Source: Liolophura sinensis
Taxonomy: Eukaryota > Mollusca > Polyplacophora > Chitonida > Chitonidae
Direction of reading: 5' to 3'
Assembly: GCF_032854445.1 (NCBI RefSeq)
Contig: NC_088304.1
Span: 1,798,001 to 1,862,000, forward strand
DNA: 64,000 nt
Of this stretch, positions 24,701 through 36,700 are shown piece after piece. The position numbers were made by a program, and so were the translations under genes. How positions within the stretch are numbered: the stretch's first letter is position 1; each line of letters begins with the position of its first letter. The notes below the pieces were generated by a model. That model saw nothing but the letters and a program-made list of their open reading frames with translations. It did no database searches and had not been told where the DNA came from.

Positions 24701-27700
24701 TCTGTGGACCAGAGCTTTTCCCCAGTCTTCCATGTTGTGTATGATGTCATATCTCTGGTGATGTTCTTCGTGTGGACCAGAGCTATTCCCCAGTCTTCCA
24801 TCTTGTGTATGATACCACATCTGTGTTTATGTTTTGTCTTTGGACCAGAGTTATTCCCCAGTCTTCCATCTTGTGTATGATGTCATATCTCTGGTGATGG
24901 TCGTTCTGTGGACCAGAGCTATTCCCCAGTCTTCCATGTTGTGTATGATACCATATCTCTGGTGATGTTCTTTCTGTGGACCAGAGCTATTCCCCAGTCT
25001 TCCATGTTGTGTATGATGCCACATCTGTGGTGATGTTCTTCCTGTGGACCAGAGCTATTCCCCAGTCTTCCATGTTGTGTATGATACCATATCTCTGGTG
25101 ATGTTCTTTCTGTGGTCCAGAGCTATTCCCCAGTCTTCCATCTTGTGTATGATGTCATATCTCTGGTGATGTTCTTCCTGTGGTTCAGAGCTATTCCCCA
25201 GTCTTCCATCTTGTGTATGATACCATATCTCTGGTGATGTTCTTCGTGTGGACCAGAGCTTTTCCCCAGTCTTCCATCTTGTGTATGATGTCATATCTCT
25301 GGTGATGTTCTTCCTGTGGTTCAGAGCTATTCCCCAGTCTTCCATGTTGTGTACGATACCATATCTCTGGTGATGTTCTTGGTGTGGACCAGAGCTTTTC
25401 CCCAGTCTTCCATCTTGTGTATGATGTCATATCTCTGATGATGTTCTTCGTGTGGAGCAGAGTTATTCCCCAGTCTTCCATCTTGTGTATGATACCACAT
25501 CTGTGTTTATGTTTTGTCTTTGGACCAGAGTTATTCCCCAGTCTTCCATCTTGTGTATGATGTCATATCTCTGATGATGTTCTTTCTGTGGACCAGAGCT
25601 ATTCCCCAGTCTTCCATCTTGTGTATGATACCACATCTGTGTTTATGTTTTGTCTTTGGACCAGAGTTATTCCCCAGTCTTCCATCTTGTGTATGATGTC
25701 ATATCTCTGGTGATGGTCTTCCTGTGGACCAGAGTTATTCCCCAGTCTTCCATCTTCTGTGTGGTAGTCTGGAGTGGGTAGTGACTGAGTGGTTAGGACA
25801 TTCATCTTTCAATTGCTAGAACACATGAGGTTTGGGTTCAAACCAATGGATGAGGAATATTTAGGTTCTCAGTGTTTATAGGAGCCTTGCTGACAAAGTA
25901 GCATGGTCATCTGGCCTGTGTGGCCGTTTGTACACTCCAGTGTCCAGCCACTTGCGTGTTGTTTGCCAAAGGTTAGTGATTTACCCTGCTCACTCTTGTT
26001 TTCCTCTAACTGTCTGCCATTGAATAAGCGGCCATAATCCACATTATGTACATGTAAGTTCGAGGCAAACCTCTGTTGTGGGAGGGCATTAGAGGCCTTG
26101 CGGTTATCGTGCTGGTAGAGCGCAATGACCCAGGACCCTCTCACCAGTCTGATCAGTGAGTTCAAATCAGCTCATACTGGCTTCCTTTCTGGTCATACAT
26201 GGGAAGGTCTGCCAGCAACCTGTGTTAGCTTGTCGATTTGTCCCTGGCTCTGCACGGTTCCTCACACTAAAATCCTTGCCGTAAATGAAACCTGAAAAAT
26301 TTTCAGGTTTCAATCCCAGTGAAATAAATAATTAAAACTTAGCATGTGGTCAAATGTAAGGAATCAACCCTGAGAGGGACATAAATCTGACAGTAAATGT
26401 TAGGAGTCAACCCTGAGAGGGACATAAATCTGACAGTAAATGTTAGGAGTCAATCCTGAGAGGAGTATAAATCTGACAGTAAATGTTAGGAATCAACCCT
26501 GAGAGGGACATAAATCTGACAGTAAATGTTAGGAGTCAACCCTGAGAGGGACATAAATCTGACAGTAAATGTTAGGAGTCAACCCTGAGAGGAGTATAAA
26601 TCTGACAGTAAATGTTAGGAGTTAACCCTGAGAGGGGCATAAATCTGACTGTAAATGGTAGAGTCAGCCCTGAGAGGGGCATAAATCTGATTGTAAATGG
26701 TAGAGTCAACCCTGAGAGGGGCATAAATCTGACTGTAAATGTTAGGAGTCAACCATAAGAGGGGCATAAATCTGACTATGAATGTTAGGAGTCAACCCTA
26801 AGAGGGGCATAAATCTGACTGTAAATGTCAGGAGTCAACCCTAAGAGGGGCATAAATCTGACTGTAAATGTCAGGAATCAACCCTGAGAGGGATATAAAT
26901 CTGACTGTAAATTTTAGGGGTCAACCCCTGAGACTGTAAGTAAATCTGAGCTAATTTCTAACAGGGTTTATTTTCAGGTGCAATTTTAAACCCACTGTTT
27001 GGTTGTGGTTTTATATTAGGTGTTTCAGAAGCTATACATGACAGGGAACAATGTTATAGTGCAGGCCCTTTCTATTCCCCCAACCATAGGTCTGGCTGAC
27101 ATTGTATAAGTGATGTACAGCTGCAAATCCCAGTCAAATAAATAAATACAAATAAGTTTATTCGCCGATGAAACAAAATGGCTTCCAGTAAGTATATTTT
27201 TTAATCCTGTCAGGTGGTGCTAGTGTGAAGCAAGACCTCGAGTCATTGTTATGATAAAAATTTATTGTAATTTAACGTCTGCAATGTTAGGCTGAATCAC
27301 TTTTTGCTGTAATGTTTGTTCTGCCCTTAATTTGATGTCATTATTGCAGGCTGTGATGTCATTATTGCAGGCTGTGATGTCATTATTGCGGGCTGGGATG
27401 TCATTATTGCAGGCTGGGATGTCACGATTCGGGGCTGTGATGTCATTATTGTGGGCTGGGATGTCATTATTGTGGGCTGTGACGTCATTATTGCGGGCTG
27501 TGACGTCATTATTGCGGGCTGGGGATGAATGTTTTAAGTTGATAAAATGTCTCAGCCCTGCTGTCGCCAGTTTGACAGGTCCCTGTTGCCGTAAAGCCTA
27601 TGCTTTGTAATCCAGCAAACTTTGATTGATTTAAGTTTTGTATGATCTCTACAGGGGGAAGAGGTATTCAACACCTATGGGGAATTACCCAACTGGCAGC

Positions 27701-30700
27701 TCCTTCAGATGTATGGTTTTGCTGAGGCCTATCCACTCAATCATTTTGACACTGTAAGTAGATAAAAATGCAGCCATTTTTTTTTTCTTGTGCAAGGAAG
27801 ATTAAAGATTTCAGTTTGTCTGTCAGTTCATCAGTCTGTCACGTAAGAGTCTGTTTTTTTTCCCCATAATGCTTGATTTTATTAAATTACAACTTGGTAA
27901 ATGGCTTCACTGTGACGAGGTACAGCTCAGTGTGAAGTTTTGAAGATTGAAGAATTAATAATGCCTGTTTGCAATGCTGCCAGAATGCTTTTTGCTCACT
28001 TGTACAAGGTACAGGTGTGGAGCGTGTAACACCTGAGCGTTGTTGTCCAAATCATAGCCTTAATTCTTCAATCTTTTCAACCACCTCTGCATACAATATT
28101 TTGAAACATTCTGAGAGAACTATGGGGTGTAGAGAAATAATTTGCACAGTTTTATGAAGCTTGCATCCTTAATGACATGAAGAAATCATTTTAGCATCGT
28201 TTTCTTAATAATTGTATGTATATAATTGTACCTGAACACAGTCATTAATTATAAAATACTTAAGTGGTAGAAACGGTTTACAGTAGGTATGGTATACAGG
28301 TGATATGAGCTTTTGTATTCCATTTAAGGTGGAAGTTCCTGTTAGGCTTCTAGTAGAGAGTGCTTCTGATCTGGCTGTGAATTCTGCTGATCTCATGGAA
28401 GAGAAGAAAAAGTTTTTACAGTCCTTGGTGAGAATTTGAAACTTTCCAGGGATGAAGAAAAGCAGGGGTACTACTGTCATAAGTTTATCCATGAAATATA
28501 TAAAATCTTAAAATGTATAATGTGAGTTCACAGAGGCCATTGGGGAAAACAAGATGTTTGAAATCTGTTTTTGTATTTCCATGCAACTGTTAAAGGCAAA
28601 GAAGATGAAGCATATATCAGACTAAACACCATTAAGCTTAATACTATCCAGGAAAATAGTTTGATTTATGTATTTATTTATTGTTTTAGATTTTTCCAGC
28701 TGTGTCAAAACCATCAGATTCTGTGGCGGTCAGTAGTCACTCCTCGGGAATTAGTGAAGTGAATGAATTTTACTAAATTGAAAAAATTCTAAAAAAAACT
28801 TATTTAATGGTCTTTTCATTTGGCATATGCTTCACATTAGTGTTTTCTTTGGCTTTTAAATAAAACCTCTGATCATCCCTGCAAACCATGGGTTTGATTC
28901 GCTCAGCTTGTTAATGTTACAAGCATGCTTAATACAGTGCGAACAGTCCTGGTTGTCCAATACTTGCTGTATTACAAGTATTTTGTGATCCAGCTCATGT
29001 TTTGGCAATAAGTGGTCATGGTTTCCCTTGTGATTTGCCTGATTTCCTCCCACTCTTCTGGGGGCCTCCGTGGCCCAGTCGGTTAGCCCGCTAGCCCAGC
29101 GTAATGACCCAGAAGCCTCTCACCAGTGAGTTCAAGTCCAGCTCATGCTGGCTTCCTCTCCGGCCGTAAGTGGGAATGTCTGACAACAACCTGCGGATGG
29201 TTGTGGGTTTCCCCAGGGCTCTGCCCGGTTTCCTCCTGCCATAATGCTGGCCGCCGTCGTATAAGTGAAATATTCTTGAGTATGGTGTAAAAACACCAAT
29301 CAAATAAATAAATAAACCCCACTCTGCTTGGTTTCTTCCCGCTCTGCCTGGTTTCCTCCCACTCTAATTATGGCTGCCATTGCATAAGTGCAATGCAATA
29401 CACCAATCAAAAAAACAAGTAAATATTGCTGAGAAAGCTGTTTTGACAGGTAACACACGCTGAAATGTTAGGTGTAACTCCTGGCACACACATTGTCCTG
29501 GCATAAAAGTGTTGTATGTTTTGTGGCGAAGCAGTCACAAAACAATTGTGATGTGAGGTACAAAACTGTGATGTCATGGCAAGATGGTTTCAAAATTGTG
29601 ACATAGCAACATAGTTCCATCTGTTGGTGTTCCAGGATCTTATAGACAGAGGTACATTTGTGGTTGGAAGAGAAGGGATTCTAACAGATGAAGAACTGGA
29701 GCCCATACTGAAGGTACATGTTTATATAGTAACCATGCCAGCGAGCATGTGAAATCATACTGAAGGTACGTGTTTATACAGTAACCATGCCAACAACCCA
29801 TACTGAAGGTATGTCTTTATACAGTAACCATGCCAACTGAAGGGCTCGTACTGAAGGGACTTGTTTATACAGTAACCATGCCAACGAGCATGAGAACTCC
29901 TACTGAAGGTATGTGTTTATACAGTAACCATGCCAACGAGCATGAGAACTCGTATTGAAGGTACATGTTTATACAGTAACCATGCCAAGGAGCGTAAGAA
30001 CTCATACTGAAGGTACGTGTTTATACAGTAACCATGCCAACGAGCATGAGAACTTGTACTGAAGGTACGTGTTTATACAGTAACCATGCCAAGGAGCGTA
30101 AGAACTCGTACTGAAGGTACGTGTTTATACTGTAACCATGCCAACGAGCATGAGAACTCGTACTGAAGGTACGTGTTTATACAGTAACCATGCCAACGAG
30201 CATGAGAACTCGTACTGAAGGTACGTGTTTATACAGTAACCATGCCAACAAGCATGAGAACTCGTACTGAAGGTACGTGTTTATACAGTAACCATGCCAA
30301 CGAGCATGAGAACTCGTACTGAAGGTACGTGTTTATACAGTAACCATGCCAACGAGCATGAGAATTCGTACTGAAGGTACGTGTTTATACAGTAACCATC
30401 CCAAGGAGCGTAAGAACTCCTACTGAAGGGACTTGTTTATACAGTAACCATGCCAACGAGCATGAGAACTCGTACTGAAGGGACTTGTTTATACAGTAAC
30501 CATGCCAAGGGGCACCAGAGCTTGCACTGAAGGTACGTGTTTGTACAGTAACCATGCCAAGGGGCACCAGAGCTCGCACTGAAGGTACGTGTTTGTACAG
30601 TAACCATGCCAACGGGCACCAGAGCTTGCACTGAAGGTACGTGTTTGCACGGTAACCATGCCAACGGGCACCAGAGCTCGCACTGAAGGTACGTGTTTGC

Positions 30701-33700
30701 ACGGTAACCATGCCAACGGGCACCAGAGCTCGCACTGAAGGTACGTGTTTGCACGGTAACCATGCCAACGGGCACCAGAGCTCGCACTGAAGGTACGTGT
30801 TTGTACGGTAACCATGCCAACGGGCACCAGAGCTCGCACTGAAGGTACGTGTTTGTACGGCAACCATGCCAACGGGCACCAGAGCTCGCACTGAAGGTAT
30901 CCATTGTGATTGAGATCGCTTGATCTTCCTCGATACATAGAGCTGGTCCTTGAGTTACCCTAATTTCTCAACCTTTTTGCAACTTTCAGTGCAATTTCTG
31001 CACATCTATGATAAGATATTGGAGACAACGTTCGTTGGATTGGCCAATTTCAGGGCTTCACAGAAAGGTATAATGTTATCAGTCTACACAGAATAATTCC
31101 TTGAGAATAGGGTTGAATAAACACCTTTCAAACATGCTTTTGAAGAATTACAGTAAATGACAGTGTGATTAAACTGTTCCCCGATTTGTTTACTTCTAAA
31201 TGTATGGTGTGTAGTGGAAGTCATATGGATACACTGTTCCCCGATTTGTTTACATCTAAATGTATGGTGTGTAGTGGAAGCCATATGGATACGCTGTTCC
31301 CGGGTTTGTTTATTCATACAGGATTGTTTGTAGGGTTTGTACTTCTCACAGATTTCAAATCTCCTGGCTTTTTCCCAATCACAATTCACATGTCCAGGCA
31401 GTGTGGAATGCATACGCTAGACTTAGGCAAGCTTTCCAATTTAAAATGCCCATAATAGGGATAAACTGTTAGTCTTTCACATATTCATGTAAATGTGTCA
31501 AAGGCAAAAAACCACAATAGCACGAAGTAGGTGTCACATGAAAGATGAAATATTGTCCAGGAAAATAGTTTGATTTATTTTTTAAAATATTTTTTGACCT
31601 AGTGAAATGCATTTATATCTTTGGATTTTACTGTGGTCTTTTCTGACCATGTTGGGACAAGTGATGTCAATTCAGCTTTTTGCCTCTTGATGCACATAGA
31701 TTACTATGTTTCATCATTCAAAATCTATCATCATTTAGAACTATGAATGCGTTCAACAAATAAACCTTGAAACGAACTGTTTCGAGCCAAAATATTGCTG
31801 ACATCACTGATACCCTCAAAGTCCTACATAGAATCCTATGTTTTACATGCATTTTAGTTGGTCCCAACAGACCACCATAGAATCCTATGTTTTACATGCA
31901 TTTTAGTTGGTCCCAACAGACCACCATAGAATCCTATGTTTTACATGCATTTTAGTTGGTCCCAACAGACCACCATAGAATCCTATGTTTTACATGCATT
32001 TTAGTTGGTCCCAACAGACCGCCATAGAATCCTATGTTTTACATGCATTTTAGTTGGTCCCAACAGACCACCATAGAATCCTATGTTTTACATGCATTTT
32101 AGTCAGTTGGAAAAATTCTGAAAAAAGAAACCAAATTATTTTCCTAAACAGTGTTTAATGGTCTTTCTGTGTTCTGTAAACAAAATTCAGGGCTTTTCCA
32201 GGCCCAGTTACAAGAAAAAACTGATTTTTAAATACAGGCCTGGAATAATTACTTTCAAATTCCAAGGTTTTCAAGGCCCTGTAGGAATTTGTTCATAAAT
32301 GTAGATATGGTCAAAATAAATGTTGCCAAATCACAGGCCAGTCAATGACATGTATATTGCCCTCTCTCCTTGGTCAGGTTCTGGTGATGGACAGGTGTCA
32401 GTTTGAGGAACATCAGGAGAAGGAGGGCTGGAGTGATGTGGAGGAGGGGCAGGGGGAGGAGCAAGAGGAAGACAAGTTTACATTTGGTGAGTCACACATT
32501 TTCAGTCTAGTATCTGTATGGTGTGACTGGGTGGTGTGTCCTGTTTAGCATCTTTATAGTGTGACTGGGTGGTGTGTTCTGTCTAGCATCTGTATGGTGT
32601 GATCTGTCTAGTATCTGTATAGTGTGACTGGGTGGTGTGTCCTGTCTAGCATCTGTATAGTGTGACTGGGTGGTGTGTCCTGTCTAGTATCTGTATGGTG
32701 TGACTGGGTGGTGTGTCCTGTCTAGTATCTGTATAGTGTGACTGGGTGGTGTGTCCTGTCTAGTATCTGTAAGGTGTGACTGGGTGGTGTGTCCTGTCTA
32801 GCATCTGTATAGTGTGACTGGGTGGTGTGTTCTGTCTGGCATCTGTATGGTGTGATCTGTCTAGTATCTGTATAGTGTGACTGGGTGGTGTGTCCTGTCT
32901 AGCATCTGTATAGTGTGACTGGGTGGTGTGTCCTGTCTAGTATCTGTATGGTGTGACTGGGTGGTGTGTCCTGTCTAGTATCTGTATGGTGTGACTGGGT
33001 GGTGTGTCCTGTCTAGCATCTGTAAGGTGTAACTGGGTGGTGTGTCCTGTCTAGCATCTGTATGGTGTGTCCTGTCTAGTATCTGTATGGTGTGACTGGG
33101 TGGTGTGTCCTGTCTAGTATCTGTATAGTGTGACTGGGTGGTGTGTCCTGTCTAGTATCTGTAAGGTGTGACTGGGTGGTGTGTCCTGTCTAGCATCTGT
33201 ATAGTGTGACTGGGTGGTGTGTTCTGTCTGGCATCTGTATGGTGTGATCTGTCTAGTATCTGTATAGTGTGACTGGGTGGTGTGTCCTGTCTAGCATCTG
33301 TATAGTGTGACTGGGTGGTGTGTCCTGTCTAGTATCTGTATGGTGTGACTGGGTGGTGTGTCCTGTCTAGTATCTGTATGGTGTGACTGGGTGGTGTGTC
33401 CTGTCTAGCATCTGTAAGGTGTAACTGGGTGGTGTGTCCTGTCTAGCATCTGTATGGTGTGTCCTGTCTAGTATCTGTATGGTGTGACTGGGTGGTGTGT
33501 CCTGTCTAGTATCTGTATAGTGTGACTGGGTGGTGTGACTGGGTGGTGTGTCCTGTCTAGTATCTGTATGGTGTGACTGGGTGGTGTGTCCTGTCTATCA
33601 TCTGTATAGTGTGACTGAGTGGTATGTCCTGTCTAGTATCTGTATGGTGTGACTGGGTGGTGTGTCCTGTCTAGCATCTGTATAGTGTGACTGGGTGGTG

Positions 33701-36700
33701 TGTCCTGCCTAGTATCTGTAAGGTGTGACTGCGTGGTGTGTCATGTCTAGCATCTGTATAGTGTGACTGGGTGGTGTGTCCTGTCTAGCATCTGTATAGT
33801 GTAACTGGGTGGTGTGTCCTGTCTAGCATCTGTATAGTGTGACTGGGTGGTGTGTCCTGTCTAGCATCTGTATAGTGTGACTGGGTGGTGTGTCCTGTCT
33901 AGCATCTGTATAGTGTGACTGGGTGGTGTGTCCTGTCTAGCATCTGTATAGTGTAACTGGGTGGTGTGTCCTGTCTAGCATCTGTATAGTGTGACTGGGT
34001 GGTATGTCCTGTCTAGTATCTGTATGGTGTGACTGGGTGGTGTGTCCTGTCTAGCATCTATATAGTGTAACTGGGTGGTGTGTCCTGTCTAGTATCTGTA
34101 TAATGTGACTGGGTGGTGTGTCCTGTCTAGCATCTGTATAATGTGACTGGGTGGTGTGTCCTGTCTAGTATCTGTAAGGTGTGACTGGGTGGTGTGTCCT
34201 GTCTAGTATCTGTAAGGTGTGACTGGGTGGTGTGTCCTGTCTAGCATCTGTATAATGTGACTGGGTGGTGTGTCCTGTCTAGTATCTGTTAGGTGTGACT
34301 GGGTGGTGTGTCCTGTCTAGTATCTGTAAGGTGTGACTGGGTGGTGTGTCCTGTCTAGTATCTGTATAGTGTGACTGGGTGGTGTGTCCTGTCTAGCATC
34401 TGTATAATGTGACTGGGTGGTGTGTCCTGTCTAGCATCTGTATAGTGTGACTGGGTGGTGTGTCCTGCCTAGTATCTGTAAGGTGTGACTGCGTGGTGTG
34501 TCATGTCTAGCATCTGTATAGTGTGACTGGGTGGTGTGTCCTGTCTAGCATCTGTATAGTGTAACTGGGTGGTGTGTCCTGTCTAGCATCTGTATAGTGT
34601 GACTGGGTGGTGTGTCCTGTCTAGCATCTGTATAGTGTGACTGGGTGGTGTGTCCTGTCTAGCATCTGTATAGTGTGACTGGGTGGTGTGTCCTGTCTAG
34701 CATCTGTATAGTGTAACTGGGTGGTGTGTCCTGTCTAGCATCTGTATAGTGTGACTGGGTGGTATGTCCTGTCTAGTATCTGTATGGTGTGACTGGGTGG
34801 TGTGTCCTGTCTAGCATCTATATAGTGTAACTGGGTGGTGTGTCCTGTCTAGTATCTGTATAATGTGACTGGGTGGTGTGTCCTGTCTAGCATCTGTATA
34901 ATGTGACTGGGTGGTGTGTCCTGTCTAGTATCTGTAAGGTGTGACTGGGTGGTGTGTCCTGTCTAGTATCTGTAAGGTGTGACTGGGTGGTGTGTCCTGT
35001 CTAGCATCTGTATAATGTGACTGGGTGGTGTGTCCTGTCTAGTATCTGTTAGGTGTGACTGGGTGGTGTGTCCTGTCTAGTATCTGTATGGTGTGACTGG
35101 GTGGTGTGTCCTGTCAAGTATCTGTATAGTGTGACTGGGTGGTGTGTCCTGTCTAGCATCTGTATAATGTGACTGGGTGGTGTGTCCTGTCTAGTATCTG
35201 TAAGGTGTGACTGGGTGGTGTGTCCTGTCTAGTATCTGTATACTGTGACTGGGTGGTGTGTCCTGTCTAGCATCTGTGTAATGTGACTGGGTGGTGTGTC
35301 CTGTCTAGTATCTGTAAGGTGTGACTGGGTGGTGTGTCATGTCTAGTATCTGTATTGTGTGACTGGGTGGTGTGTCCTGTCTAGCATCTGTATAATGTGA
35401 CTGGGTGGTGTGTCCTGTCTAGTATCTGTAAGGTATGACTGGGTGGTGTGTCCTGTCTAGTATCTGTAAGGTGTGACTGGGTGGTGTGTCCTGTCTAGTA
35501 TCTGTAAGGTGTGACTGGGTGGTGTGTCATGTCTAGTATCTGTATTGTGTGACTGGGTGGTGTGTCCTGTCTAGCATCTGTATAATGTGACTGGGTGGTG
35601 TGTCCTGTCTAGTATCTGTAAGGTATGACTGGGTGGTGTGTCCTGTCTAGTATCTGTAAGGTGTGACTGGGTGGTGTGTCCTGTCTAGCATCTGTATGGT
35701 GTGACTGGGTGGTGTGTCCTGTCTAGTATCTGTATGGTGTGACTGGGTGGTGTGTCCTGTCTAGCATCTGTATAGTGTAACTGGGTGGTGTGTCCTGTCT
35801 AGTATCTGTATAGTGTGACTGGGTGGTGTGTCCTGTCTAGTATCTGTATGGTGTGACTGGGTGGTGTGTCCTGTCTAGCATCTGTATAGTGTAACTGAGT
35901 GGTGTGTCCTGTCTAGTATCTGTAAGGTGTGTCCTGTCTAGTATCTGTATGGTGTGACTGGGTGGTGTGTCCTGTCTAGTATCTGTATAGTGTGACTGGG
36001 TGGTGTGACTGGGTGGTGTGCCCTGTCTAGTATCTGTATCCTGTCTAGTATCTGTATCGTGTGACTGGGTGGTGTATCCTGTCAAGCATCTGTATAGTGT
36101 GACTGGGTGGTGTGCCCTGTCTAGTATCTGTATAGTGTGACTGGGTGGTGTGTCCTGTCTAGTATCTGTATAGTATGACTGGGTGGTGTGTCCTGTCTAG
36201 CATCTGTATGGTGTGACTGGGTGGTATGTCCTGTCTAGTATCTGTATAGTGTGACTGGGTGGTGTGTCCTGTCTAGCATCTGTAAGGTGTGACTGGGTGG
36301 TGTGTCATGTCTAGTATCTGGTATAGTGTGACTGGGTGGTGTGTCCTGTCTAGCGTCTGTATAGTGTGACTGGGTGGTGTGTCCTGCCTAGTATCTGTAA
36401 GGTGTGACTGGGTGGTGTGTCATGTCTAGCATCTGTATAGTGTGACTGGGTGGTGTGTCCTGTCTAGTATCTGTATAGTGTAACTGGGTGGTGTGTCCTG
36501 TCTAGCATCTGTATAGTGTGACTGGGTGGTGTGTCCTGTCTAGTATCTGTATGGTGTGACTGGGTGGTGTGTCCTGTCTAGTATCTGTATGGTGTGACTG
36601 GGTGGTGTGTCCTGTCTAGTATCTGTATAATGTGACTGGGTGGTGTGCCCTGTCTAGTATCTGTATGGTGTGACTGGGTGGTGTGTCCTGTCTAGCATCT

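Noticed and set aside
22539-25805. Series of 96-codon MEDWGIAL frames on the minus strand
   Set aside because: Spaced by multiples of 68 bp; shadows of the 68-bp array.
29061-29140. A functional tRNA gene
   Set aside because: The tRNA-like head continues directly into a SINE body and tail and occurs in many copies; it is a SINE head, not a tRNA gene.
30385-30938. Three overlapping 149-168 codon minus frames ([11 protein letters not shown] type)
   Set aside because: All are translations of the 52-bp minisatellite; they overlap in different frames with the same peptide blocks.
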